A stretch of 64,000 nt of DNA from Oscillospiraceae bacterium. Lineage in GTDB: Bacteria; Bacillota; Clostridia; Oscillospirales; Ruminococcaceae. Below, piece after piece: positions 52,094 through 62,300 of this stretch (within the stretch, counting starts at the first letter, position 1; the number at the start of each line of letters is the position of its first letter). The notes under the pieces are model-generated. The model was given only the letters and a program-made list of their open reading frames with translations, was not told where the DNA came from and did no database searches. Position numbers and translations under genes: made by a program. The DNA lies in the NCBI GenBank assembly GCA_017847835.1, contig JAGASH010000005.1, forward strand, positions 310,001-374,000, read 5' to 3'.

Positions 52094-53305
52094 ATGAAAA
52101 TAAAATGTGTTAAAGGAACCCGCGATTACCTCCCCGAAGAAGCGGAGCTTCGCGAAAATATTCAGAATACAATTTTCGAGATTTACAGAAAAAACGGTTT
52201 TTCCCGCATTATGACGCCCGCTGTTGAGGATATTGAAAACCTCGACAAAAGCGACGGCGGCGATAACCTCAACCTTATTTTCAAGATTTTAAAGCGCGGC
52301 GATAAACTCACAAGCGCTCTTGAAAAGGGCGGAGAACTTTGCGATATGGGGCTCAGATATGACCTCACGCTCCCGCTCACGCGCTATTTTGCGGCAAATC
52401 GTCAGAACCTCACAATGCCTTTTAAGGCAATTCAGATGGACAAGGTGTACCGCGCGGAAAATCCGCAGAAAGGCCGTCTGCGCGAATTTATGCAGTGCGA
52501 TATCGACGTTATCGGCGACGACTCGGCTCAGTGCGAAATCGAGCTGATTGCCGTTACGGCAAAGGCTCTCAAAGCGCTTGAAATCGGCGATTTCACCGTT
52601 CGCGTCAACGACAGAACCGTCCTCAACGCGCTGCTTTCAAGCTGCGGTTTTGCCGAGGAACAGCTCGCGTCCGTTTGCGTGAGCTTCGACAAACTCGACA
52701 AAATCGGTGCTGAGGGAGTTGTCGCGGAGCTGCTTGAAAAGGGCTTCGACAAGTCTGCCGTTGATAAATTTGATGACGTTCTGAAACAGCTTCCGCTTGA
52801 TATCGACAAGGTTCGCGAGATTGTCGGCGACGAGGCAACAGCACGTCTTTCGGGTATTATTTCGGCAAGCAAGACGATTGCCGACGGAAAATACGGCGTG
52901 GAGTTCGATATTTCGCTGGTTCGCGGACAGGGCTATTACACGGGCACCGTTTTTGAGGTTCGCTCCGAAAACTTCGGAAGCTCGGTTGCGGGCGGAGGAA
53001 GATACGACAAGTTAATCGGCAAATTCATCGGCGAGAACATCCCCGCGTGCGGCTTTTCAATCGGCTTTGAGCGCATTTTCAGCATTCTTTCGGATATGAA
53101 ACGCAAGACTTCCGCAAAGGAGAAAATCGCTGTGCTTTACGAGGAGAATTTCCTCGGAGCATACGAAAAAGCTGAGGAGCTTCGTGAAAAATATGATGTT
53201 GCGCTCTTCAAAAAGCCCAAGAAAATGAAGAGCTTTCTGGACAGGCTTCAGGCGGGCGGTTACACGGGCTTTGCTTATGAAGACGGAAATATACGGACTT
53301 TCTGA
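52094..53305 (+). CDS. hisS: Histidine--tRNA ligase
   Basis: HisRS charges tRNA-His. The 403 residues have the class II core: KGTRDYLPEEAELRE, motif 2 KAIQMDKVYRAENPQKGRLREF (with catalytic Arg), the HisA signature LVRGQGYYTGTVFEV, and motif 3 ACGFSIGFERI, then a short anticodon-binding domain. The HisA signature usually reads RGLDYYTG; here LD is QG. Together with the short length this points to a divergent clostridial HisRS lineage, or possibly a HisZ-like regulator. No his operon gene adjoins. AAAGGA precedes ATG 52094. Confidence 0.87.
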   Translation: MKIKCVKGTRDYLPEEAELRENIQNTIFEIYRKNGFSRIMTPAVEDIENLDKSDGGDNLNLIFKILKRGDKLTSALEKGGELCDMGLRYDLTLPLTRYFAANRQNLTMPFKAIQMDKVYRAENPQKGRLREFMQCDIDVIGDDSAQCEIELIAVTAKALKALEIGDFTVRVNDRTVLNALLSSCGFAEEQLASVCVSFDKLDKIGAEGVVAELLEKGFDKSAVDKFDDVLKQLPLDIDKVREIVGDEATARLSGIISASKTIADGKYGVEFDISLVRGQGYYTGTVFEVRSENFGSSVAGGGRYDKLIGKFIGENIPACGFSIGFERIFSILSDMKRKTSAKEKIAVLYEENFLGAYEKAEELREKYDVALFKKPKKMKSFLDRLQAGGYTGFAYEDGNIRTF

Positions 53306-53320
53306 GTGTCGGAGGAAATT

Positions 53321-54118
53321 ATGCAAAAGGCTTTAATTCTTTGCAAGGCGAGCTTTGACAGAAAAGACGTCAAGGGAGCGGGAATTGATACGGCTATTGC
53401 GCTTGCAAAGCTTGGTGTTTCGGCTGCTCTTGCCGCAAAAACGGAAGAAAAATATGAGGAGAATATCCGCACACTTTTTCAGAAAAGCGGTGTTGACGAC
53501 AGCCTTATAACCTCGTTTGACGACAATCATTTCGATGCAATTCCCGAGGATTTTGACGCGGTTTTTATTACGGGAGAGCTTGTTGTTGACAGCGAGAAAT
53601 CTTATAATTTCGTGAAAAGCCTGTGCGAGAAATGCAAAAAGCTTGAAATTCCCGTTGTTTTTGACCCGGGAAACTGCGGAAAAGAAAACGCAAAAATCAT
53701 CAACGACATCGCTGTAAGAGCTGAAGTTTTCGTGCCGTCAACCGATGACGCGAAGCTGCTCTGCGGGCTGTCCGAGCCTGAAAAAATCGCGGATTATTAC
53801 ATCTCGCTCGGCGTAAACAAAATTGTCATAACGCTCGGAAAACAAGGCGCGTTTTTCAGGAGCCGCGTGGAAAGCGGTGAAGCTCCGACTTTCAGAGCGG
53901 ATAAGGTTGTCGATGTGACGGGTGCGGGCGACGCTTTTGCTGCGGGACTGATAAGCGGAATTATCGAGAAAATCCCGCTCGGAGAGGCTGTTGTTCGGGC
54001 AAATGCCTGCGGCTGCTGTGCTATTCAGCGAGAGGGCTTCAGCTTCCCGTCAATTCAGGAGCTGCGTGAATATATGCTCACGCACCGCTTTGTTGTCGAA
54101 GGCTGCAAGGACTACTGA
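53321..54118 (+). CDS. PfkB family carbohydrate kinase
   Basis: The 265 residues show the PfkB C-terminal signature VDVTGAGDAFAAGLISGII with the catalytic Asp, and PSTDDAKLLCG and KIVITLGKQGAFF in the expected order. The N-terminal substrate region is short (KGAGIDTAIALAKLGV), so the sugar or nucleoside substrate cannot be read. ATG 53321 follows GGAGG; the GTG at 53306 precedes the site. It lies between hisS and the HAD fusion in one transcript. Confidence 0.88.
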   Translation: MQKALILCKASFDRKDVKGAGIDTAIALAKLGVSAALAAKTEEKYEENIRTLFQKSGVDDSLITSFDDNHFDAIPEDFDAVFITGELVVDSEKSYNFVKSLCEKCKKLEIPVVFDPGNCGKENAKIINDIAVRAEVFVPSTDDAKLLCGLSEPEKIADYYISLGVNKIVITLGKQGAFFRSRVESGEAPTFRADKVVDVTGAGDAFAAGLISGIIEKIPLGEAVVRANACGCCAIQREGFSFPSIQELREYMLTHRFVVEGCKDY

Positions 54119-54119
54119 T

Positions 54120-55670
54120 ATGACGCTTTATGTAACCGACCTTGACGGAACGCTTCTCAGAAACGACGCGACGCTTTCCGATTACACGGTAAACACGCTC
54201 AATTCGCTTGTTGAAAACGGTGTGCTTTTCACCTATGCGACCGCGCGCTCTTTTACAAGTGCGCTGCCGCTGACAGAAAAATTGAACCTCGAATGCCCCG
54301 CTGTGACTTTCAACGGGGTTTTCGTGATTAATCCGCAAACCGGCGAGCACCTGATTGAGAATGTTTTTACGAAAAAATCACTTAAAAACGCAAAGAAGTT
54401 TCTGTGCGAAAACGGATTTGCGCCGCTGGTTTATTCGTATATAAACGGTGAGGAGAAAGTGTCGTTTCTCGGAGAAAAAACCGACTGTGTGAGGGTCTAC
54501 ATAAACTCGCGCAAGGGCGACAAACGGCTTCGCAAAGCCGATAATTTTGACGAGCTGTTTGAGGGAAACGTGTTTTACATAACCGTGCTTAACGCGGAAA
54601 ACACCGAGCTTCTCGACAGTTTTTTTACAGCGGAAAACGGTTTTGCGCACAATTTTCAGCACGACACCTACGACGATACAACCTGGTACGAAATCTACGA
54701 TAAAAAAGCTGGAAAAGCAACGGCAGTTCTTCAGGTCAAGGAGCTTCTGAATGCGGATAAAATGGTCTGCTTCGGCGACAACAAAAACGATATCGAAATG
54801 CTGAAAGCTGCGGATTTAGGCGTTGCCGTGCTGAATTCCTTTGACGAATTGAAGGAGGCCGCGGATATAATTATCGAGGAAAACGAAAAGGACGCGGTTG
54901 CAAAATTCATCGAACAGCGCGAAAATATCACAACCGACCGCTTCAAAAAAGCGGTGGATTTAGCGCGAAACCGCATAAAAACAACCGTCGGAACGCAGAA
55001 TGAAAAGCTAATTCACGCGGCGCTGAAAAATTATTACGCGCCTTTTTCCGATGAACAAGAGGTCAAAATCGGGAACTTTTTCGCGGACGCGGTGAACGAA
55101 AACGGTATCTTCGAGATACAGACAAAACAGCTCTACAAGCTGCGTGAGAAGCTCTCGGTGTTTCTCGGAAGCGCGAAAGTAACCGTCGTACACCCGTTTA
55201 TATGCGAGAGCAAAACCGTCTTCATAAACGCACAAACGGGAGAAATCAAAAAAACCGACAAGCCACGAAAAACGTCCTCCCTGCTGAAGGTTTTCGAGGA
55301 GCTGTATTCGATAAGAAATTTCTTGCAGAATGACAATCTGAAAATCGTTATCGTAAAGCTGAAAGTAATAAAAAACGTTTATTTTGAAGGCGATAATCTT
55401 CCCGATTTACGAAGCAGAAATGTGAGAAAAAAATGTCTGATTGAGAAAATCCCGACGGAAATTGTCGAGGAAATCCGCTTTGAAAACGCGTCGGATTTTC
55501 GCAGACTTCTGCCCGAAAATCTCCCCGAAAGCTTTACAAAAAAGGAATTCTGCAAGGCTGCCGGCGAGGCAAATTCATCGCTGCGGCTTGAAATTCTGAG
55601 AGCGGCGGGAATTGTAAAACAGACGGGAAAATGCAAAAACGCTTATGTTTATGAAGTTGTGAGAGGGTGA
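54120..55670 (+). CDS. HAD hydrolase fused to a PD-(D/E)XK-like domain
   Basis: The 516 residues contain two parts. Residues 1-270 are a Cof-type HAD phosphatase: YVTDLDGTLL (Asp7, Asp9), TYATARSF, and CFGDNKNDIEMLKAADLGVAV. Residues about 275-516 match an uncharacterised clostridial family of stand-alone proteins of about 240 residues that I recall as DUF8091. They have GTQNEKLIHAALKNYY, KIGNFFADAV and FEIQTKQL, and end in a winged-helix-like region (FTKKEFCKAAGEA, RLEILRAAGIVKQTG). Asp323 and the Glu332-x-Gln334 pair fit a PD-(D/E)XK nuclease core in which Lys is replaced by Gln. ATG 54120 starts two bases past the kinase stop, and AAGGA precedes it. addB follows five bases later, so a DNA-related role is possible. 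Confidence 0.75.
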   Translation: MTLYVTDLDGTLLRNDATLSDYTVNTLNSLVENGVLFTYATARSFTSALPLTEKLNLECPAVTFNGVFVINPQTGEHLIENVFTKKSLKNAKKFLCENGFAPLVYSYINGEEKVSFLGEKTDCVRVYINSRKGDKRLRKADNFDELFEGNVFYITVLNAENTELLDSFFTAENGFAHNFQHDTYDDTTWYEIYDKKAGKATAVLQVKELLNADKMVCFGDNKNDIEMLKAADLGVAVLNSFDELKEAADIIIEENEKDAVAKFIEQRENITTDRFKKAVDLARNRIKTTVGTQNEKLIHAALKNYYAPFSDEQEVKIGNFFADAVNENGIFEIQTKQLYKLREKLSVFLGSAKVTVVHPFICESKTVFINAQTGEIKKTDKPRKTSSLLKVFEELYSIRNFLQNDNLKIVIVKLKVIKNVYFEGDNLPDLRSRNVRKKCLIEKIPTEIVEEIRFENASDFRRLLPENLPESFTKKEFCKAAGEANSSLRLEILRAAGIVKQTGKCKNAYVYEVVRG

Positions 55671-55674
55671 TTTT

Positions 55675-58600
55675 GTGGTAAAAATAATTGCAAACGGAAC
55701 GGAATTTGACGTATCGGGAGCTGTCCGCGGGGAAATCTGCAAGCTTTTGTCAAACGAAAAAACCGCGAAAAACATCGTTTTTATCGTGCCCGACCAGTTT
55801 GAATTTGAAACGGAAAAAGCAGTTTACAAGGACCTGCTTGAAAGAAATCTGCTCACGCGGCATAATGAAATCCACATCGAAACCTTTTCCTCGCTCTCGG
55901 AAAAAATCCTCGCGAACGCAGGAGAAAAGCGCATTCCCGCTGATGATACGATTAAGGATATTCTGATGCACAAGGCTGTCCGCGAGCAGAAAAATGCGCT
56001 CTCTTCCCTTTCGCGGCAAGCCGATAAACCCGGCTTCTGCAAAAAAATGCTCACAACAATTTCTATGCTTAACGCTGCGGGATTGTCCGCGTCAAGTTTA
56101 GATGAAAGCGCCATTCGCAAAAATCTTGACAACAACGAACAGCTCAAAAATCATCTTCCCTTCGTGGAAAAGCTTTGCGATGTTTCTAAAATTCAGGCGA
56201 GCTATGAAAGCTGTATGAGCCGTTATATAGACAGGATTGACGCAATCGGAAAGGCAGCGGATTTGATTGCCTCCGAGAAAAACCGACTGTTTGAAAACGC
56301 AGATATTTTCGTGGATTGCTTCAACGATTTCACGAGAAATCAGCTTTATTTTTTGCAGAAACTGACCGAAAAAGCAAAAAATATCACATTGGGATTTACC
56401 GTGATTTTAGGTCAGAATTCCCGCGAAAATCTGTTTTTCAGCCTCACAAATCAGATTGATAAAATCATAAATCACGCGCGCGAAAACGGCTCGGAAATTG
56501 TCATTCAGGAGAACAATATTCCACGAAGAATTTCCGAAAAATCACCGCTTTCCGAACTTTCCGAAAAAATTTTCGGCAGCGGTAAAAGCAGCGTTTCGCT
56601 CGGTGAAGCGTGCGAGCTTGTTCATGCGGCAGACGTCTATGATGAGATTGATTATACCGCCGCAAAAATCAAGGAACTGTGCCTTGACAAGGGTTATCTG
56701 TACCGTGAAATCGCGGTATTATGCGCAGATGTTTCCTATTGGAAACAGATAAAATATGCCTTTGACAAGTACGAAATCCCTTATTTCATCGACATTCCCG
56801 AGCCTGTTATTTTTCAGCCGCCCGTGAGCTTTTTCCTTGCATTGCTGAATGTTTTGCGCGACTTTTCAACAGACGCAGTGCTGAGCCTGATAAAGACAAA
56901 TTTTCTGAGTAAGCCGCAGATTTCCGACGATGACAGCGAGAAAAAATCCTCGGAAAACAACAAAAAAATCGCGCTTTCAAAAAAGGATATCGATGATTTT
57001 GAGTCTTATGTTTTTGAGTGGAATTTGAAGGCAAAGCACCTCAAAAAACCGTTTAACTATGCGAATTCTTCCGCAAATGAAGAAAATGCGGAAGCGGTCA
57101 GAAAGGCTGTTGTCGAGCCTGTTTTAAAGCTGAAAAGCGAGCTGAAAAACAAAGACGGAGCGGAAATCACTCGCTTGATTTACGAATATGCGGTCAATGA
57201 AATCGGAATTGAACGCGTGCTTTTCAGGCACTGTCTGAAGCCGAATTCCTCGGAAACCGACACCGAGCTTCTCCGCTTAAATCAGCAGCTCTGGAACACG
57301 CTCGCGGTTATTCTCGAAACGCTTGAAAGAGAGCTGAAGGGCGAATATATCACGCTTGACGAGTATTATCGGATTTTCTCGGACATCTGCTCGGGAACCG
57401 TTCTCGCAAAGCCCCCGCAGTTTCAGGACAGCGTTATCGTCGGCGATGTTGACAGAACCCGCGCGACAGGTATTAAGGCAGCGTTTATCGTCGGCGCTTC
57501 TTATGAGAAATTCCCGACCGTAAACGAAGGTGCCGGTGTTTTTTCCGAGAACGAAACCGAATTTCTCAGAGAAAACATCAGCGAATTCGGAATTACAAAT
57601 TCCAATAATTTCGCGATTAAGTCGACAAAGGAGCAGTATTGTCTGTCGCTTTATCGCGCTTACAGAGCCGTTTCGCTGGCAACCGAGAGGCTTACTCTTA
57701 TTTCCCGCGACTATGATATCAAAGGCGCAAACGTTCAGCAATCGCTGGTTGTAAGCGAAATTCAAAAGCTGTTTCCGAATACCCGCGTAATCGAAGCCTC
57801 GGAGCTTGACGACAAGTTTTACTGCCGCTCGATAAAGGCTGCAAAACAGCGCTATGCAGGAAAATTCTCGGAAAAATCCCACAGCGTCGGTGCTTTGAGG
57901 AGCGCTTTGAAAAAACTTGACTGCGAAGATTTTGTGGAAAAGCTTGATGAAATCCGACAGATAAAATCGCGGAAAATCCCGAGAAATCCCGAAAAAATCG
58001 GTCAGCACAGACTTGACGGGAAAACCGCAAAACGTCTTTTTGACGCGAATGTCGGAGCAACCTCGGTTGAAAAGCTGAACCTTTGCAAGTTTAACTATTT
58101 CTGCGAATACGGTCTGAAAATCCGCGAAAAAAATCAGCGCGTTTTCAATGTGTTGAACCGCGGAAATGCCGTGCATTATGTTTTGCAGAATATTCTCGAA
58201 ATGTACTGCAACAAAATGGACGAGTTTTTCAGGCTCACGAGAAAGGATTTCACCGCTCTTGCAAGGCATTTTCTCGATGAATACCTCAAATCCGAAACAA
58301 ACGGCGACTTTGAAGAGGACAGCCGCACGAAATTCCTCTTTTCAAATCTGGCAATATCAGCGGTTGATGTTCTGATAACGCTTCAGGCGGAGTTTGCCGC
58401 GCGCGATTACCGCCCGAAATTCTTTGAGCTGGATTTGTCAAATCCCGTGCAGCTTTGCATTATTGACAGCAATGAAAAGTCGCAGATTAAACTTCCTCAG
58501 ACTGAGCTTTATACCGAAATTCAGCCCGACAATTTCTCCGAAAACACCTCGGAAGCTTCTTCCGAAACTGACGGCTCAATTCTTGTAAAGCCGCTTGAAA

Positions 58601-59334
58601 TAACGCTCGACGACGGTTCCTCTGTCAGGATTTCAGGTCGTGTAGACAGAATTGATATGTTTTTCACTCAGAACAACGAGTCCTATGTGAGAATTGTCGA
58701 CTATAAATCCGGAGCAAAGGTTTTCGACGCAGAAAAAGCAAAGCTCGGTGTTAATATTCAAATGCTCCTGTACCTGTTCGCGCTCTGCGACGCAAACAAG
58801 GACAATGACCTGAAAGTAAATCCCGGCGGAATTTGCTATATTCCGTCGAGAAATTCGGGCGCTGTCGAGGACAAAATGTCCGCTTTCAGACTTCTTGCGC
58901 TAAATCATCATCAAAGCGGATTGTATGTAAAAGACGAATTTACCGACAAAGAGGAGCAGAAATACTTCGATTTCCTTATCGGAAAGATTATCGCGGACGA
59001 AGAAAACAACAACAGTCCGCTTGACGAGAAAACAAAGGAAGCAATCCGAAAGGCATTCCTTCCCGATGAAGAAAACTCTCCCGACGCAAAGAAATTCGAG
59101 GAGCTTCGCAGTGACTGTCTTACGCTTTTAAAGAGCAATTTCGAGGAGCTTTTCGGCGGAAACATCGACGCGCTTCCGATAAAATACAGCGAAAACAAAA
59201 TCAGAATTGACGGGCAGAAGGACTCTGCACAATATAAAATGCCCTGCGATTACTGCCGATTTAGTTCAATCTGCGGAAATAACGGCGAACGGATTTTTGA
59301 AATTCCCGCAGCCGGGAAAGGTGAGAAAAAATGA
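55675..59334 (+). CDS. addB: ATP-dependent nuclease subunit AddB
   Basis: AddB is the non-motor subunit of AddAB, which resects double-strand breaks for RecA and recognises Chi. The 1219 residues begin with the inactive helicase-like region (FIVPDQFEFETEKAVYKD) and end with a RecB-type nuclease (SGRVDRIDMF, IVDYKSGAK). The iron-sulfur cluster cysteines are present: Cys near 803 (KLNLCKFNYFC) and the late CDYCRFSSIC near 1190. Start is GTG 55675 with GAGAGGGTGA upstream. Its stop overlaps the addA start. Confidence 0.95.
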   Translation: MVKIIANGTEFDVSGAVRGEICKLLSNEKTAKNIVFIVPDQFEFETEKAVYKDLLERNLLTRHNEIHIETFSSLSEKILANAGEKRIPADDTIKDILMHKAVREQKNALSSLSRQADKPGFCKKMLTTISMLNAAGLSASSLDESAIRKNLDNNEQLKNHLPFVEKLCDVSKIQASYESCMSRYIDRIDAIGKAADLIASEKNRLFENADIFVDCFNDFTRNQLYFLQKLTEKAKNITLGFTVILGQNSRENLFFSLTNQIDKIINHARENGSEIVIQENNIPRRISEKSPLSELSEKIFGSGKSSVSLGEACELVHAADVYDEIDYTAAKIKELCLDKGYLYREIAVLCADVSYWKQIKYAFDKYEIPYFIDIPEPVIFQPPVSFFLALLNVLRDFSTDAVLSLIKTNFLSKPQISDDDSEKKSSENNKKIALSKKDIDDFESYVFEWNLKAKHLKKPFNYANSSANEENAEAVRKAVVEPVLKLKSELKNKDGAEITRLIYEYAVNEIGIERVLFRHCLKPNSSETDTELLRLNQQLWNTLAVILETLERELKGEYITLDEYYRIFSDICSGTVLAKPPQFQDSVIVGDVDRTRATGIKAAFIVGASYEKFPTVNEGAGVFSENETEFLRENISEFGITNSNNFAIKSTKEQYCLSLYRAYRAVSLATERLTLISRDYDIKGANVQQSLVVSEIQKLFPNTRVIEASELDDKFYCRSIKAAKQRYAGKFSEKSHSVGALRSALKKLDCEDFVEKLDEIRQIKSRKIPRNPEKIGQHRLDGKTAKRLFDANVGATSVEKLNLCKFNYFCEYGLKIREKNQRVFNVLNRGNAVHYVLQNILEMYCNKMDEFFRLTRKDFTALARHFLDEYLKSETNGDFEEDSRTKFLFSNLAISAVDVLITLQAEFAARDYRPKFFELDLSNPVQLCIIDSNEKSQIKLPQTELYTEIQPDNFSENTSEASSETDGSILVKPLEITLDDGSSVRISGRVDRIDMFFTQNNESYVRIVDYKSGAKVFDAEKAKLGVNIQMLLYLFALCDANKDNDLKVNPGGICYIPSRNSGAVEDKMSAFRLLALNHHQSGLYVKDEFTDKEEQKYFDFLIGKIIADEENNNSPLDEKTKEAIRKAFLPDEENSPDAKKFEELRSDCLTLLKSNFEELFGGNIDALPIKYSENKIRIDGQKDSAQYKMPCDYCRFSSICGNNGERIFEIPAAGKGEKK

Positions 59335-62300
59335 GCGAAGAAGTAAAATTTACTCCCGAGCAGCTCGCTGCAATTGATTTTTCGCGAAGCAGTCCCGCTG
59401 TTGTAACAGCCGCTGCCGGCAGCGGTAAAACCACTCTGCTTGTCGAGAGAATTATCCGTCTGATTTCCGATGTAAATAACCCCATAAGCGCTGCTTCTCT
59501 CGCAATTATGACCTTTACCGTAAACGCAACGCAAAGTCTGCGCGAAAAACTCAACAGGGCTTTGCAGGAGCGTATTTCCGCGATTTCCGATAAAATCACA
59601 CCCGAAGCCGAGGCAGAAAAAAACTATCTTTCCGAGCAGATTATAAACCTCAGAAACGCTTCGATTTCCACAATAAATTCATTTTGCCTTGGAATTATCC
59701 GCGAGAATTTTCAGCTTTTTGACCTGCCGATTAGCTTTTCAATCGCTGACGATACAAAAAGAACCTCAATGCAATGGTCTGCCGAGCAGCTTGTAAAACA
59801 GGATTTCTATGATGAAAACGGCGAAGGCGGGTTTTCTTCCGAGGAACGCGACGCACTGTTTTACACATTTAATTTCGAGGACGACAAGCTGCTTTTCGAG
59901 AATGTTGTCGCTGCCGCAAATATGCTTTCTTCCTACGGAAACATCGACAAATGGCTTGATGAAGCCGCAGACGCACATTCCTCGATTGAAGCTCTCGAAA
60001 AAAACTATATGTGCGTTTATGTTGAATTTATCGACAAGCAGTTTGCAAAGCTGAGAAATAATCTCGATAAAATCACCGAGAGTGTGCGTGATTACAAAAA
60101 CTACGTCGAAAACGAGGAAAACGACAAAAAACGCGACAAAAATCAAGATGTTCTCGCAGCGCTGATTTGTTCGGAAAAGTTCGATAAAAACCGCTTCTCC
60201 GCTCTTGAAACGGACTATGAGATTTTCAAGGACAATCCCACAATCGACACGCTTGAAGCGCTGATTGAAGCTATTGCGAAAACTCCCGAAAACACCGCGG
60301 AAAGAAGCCGCGGTGACGCTCAGAACGCAATCAAAAAACGCTTTAACAAATCCCGCGACGCTTTTCAAAAAGCCTATTCAAAGCTTATGGATATTTCGGT
60401 TTCAAGGTCCGAGGAGGAGCTTATTCTTCCCGAAAGAAAGCTTTGCACAAAGGCTTTTGCAAAGCTTGTCAAAAAGTACATTTCGTACTATTCCGAGATA
60501 AAACGCGCCCAAGGGTATATTGATTTTTCGGACTGCGAGCTGCTTTTGCTTGATAAACTGCAAAGCGACGAGGACTTCCGAAACCAGCTTTCGCAGAGAT
60601 TTTCCTGCATTATCGTCGATGAATTTCAGGACTCAAACGATGTTCAGGCTGAGATTTTCCGGCTTTTAGGAAACGGAAAGCTGTTCTATGTCGGCGATGT
60701 AAAGCAATCGATTTACGCGTTTCGCGGCGGAAATCCGATGATTATGGCTCAGCTTTGCAAGGGCACTGACGGTTTCACACCGCTTCCGCTGAACAAAAAT
60801 TTCCGAAGCAGACGACAGGTTATCGACGTTGTAAACGCTGCGTTTTGCGGGCTTATGACCGAGGAATACGGCGGCGTTGACTATGAAAACGGAAACAAGC
60901 TTGAATTCGGTGCTGACTTCGCTCCGCTCTCCGACTGCGAAGAAAAGAATTTCAGCTCGGAGATTTTCGCTCTTGACGTTAAGGAAGCGTCCGATGAAAA
61001 AGAAATGATAAACGCTCGTTTTACTGCGGGAGTTGTCAGAAAAATTATGCAGGACGAGAGCTTTTTCATCACGAAAAAAGGTGAAAAAGTTCGTCCGACT
61101 TACTCGGATTTCATCATATTAATGCGAAACAACAGCAAAATCAAGTACTATCGTGACGCATTTTCCGAGCTTGATATACCGTCGATTTCCTCGAAAACCA
61201 AGAATTTTCTTTTTTCGGAGGAAATCAGCCTGATTATAAGCCTGCTCAGAGTCATCGACAACCCGCTGCGCGATGAAGATACGCTGAAAGTGCTGATGTC
61301 ACCGCTTTACCGTTTTTCGGCAGAGGAAGTCGCAGAGCTGAAACTCGGAATTCTCGGATATAACACAGACGACCTGTCCGACGACGATGTGAAAAGCTTG
61401 TCCTGCTCCACTAAAAAAAGCACGCTTTACAGATGTCTGAAATTCTGCACAAAATCAGACGGTCAAAAAACAGCTTCTGCCGAGCAGACTGAAAAAGAGC
61501 TTTCGGCTCGCGGAATTATTCGTAATTTAAACCCGAAGGCTGTGGCTTTTCTGCACGATTTAGAGCTTTTCCGCAGCTTTATGAGCAACAATTCCACGGA
61601 TAATCTTATAAGCAAAATCTACGAGGAAACCGATATTTTCGCGGTTGTGAGCGCTTATGACGACAGCCGCAGACGCATTTCAAATCTCCGCAGATTTGAA
61701 ACAATTGCGGCGGATTTTGTTGTCGGGGAATACGGAATGCTCAGCGATTTTCTCAGATTTCTCGATAAGTCAATGCAAAACAGCGTAGATATCGAAGAAG
61801 CAGCGACTCCCGAGGACTCGGCAAATTCCGTGAGAATTATGACTTTTCACGCAAGCAAAGGTCTGGAAGCACCGATTTGTATTCTCGCGGAGCTTGACGA
61901 TAAGGTAAACATCTCCGACAGCAAGGGCTCGTTTCTGATAAACCACGACTACTATTTCTCAATGGACTATGTCGACCGGAAAAACCGTTTCCGTGAAAAA
62001 ACCTTCAGCGGAAACGCATTGAAGCTGGTAAACAGAAAAAAGCCCATCGGCGAGGAGCTTCGGCTGCTCTATGTCGCGATGACGCGCGCTCGTGAAAAGC
62101 TGATTATGATTGCTCCGATAACCGAGAAAAAACTCGCGGAAATCCCCGACAACAGCTTCGAGCCGGACGAGATTTTTGAGCAAAGTATACCGTTTCGCTG
62201 GATTTTGAGCTCGCTTATGAGAAAATGTTCCGTGAGCGAAACAAAAGCTGACAAAAAAACCGTGAGAGAGTATTCGTTTGATGATTTGCCGCTGGAGCTG

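Noticed and set aside
61011..61020. AACGCTCGTT core identical to operator site D
   Set aside because: It lies deep within addA coding sequence with no promoter nearby, so it is taken as a chance match.
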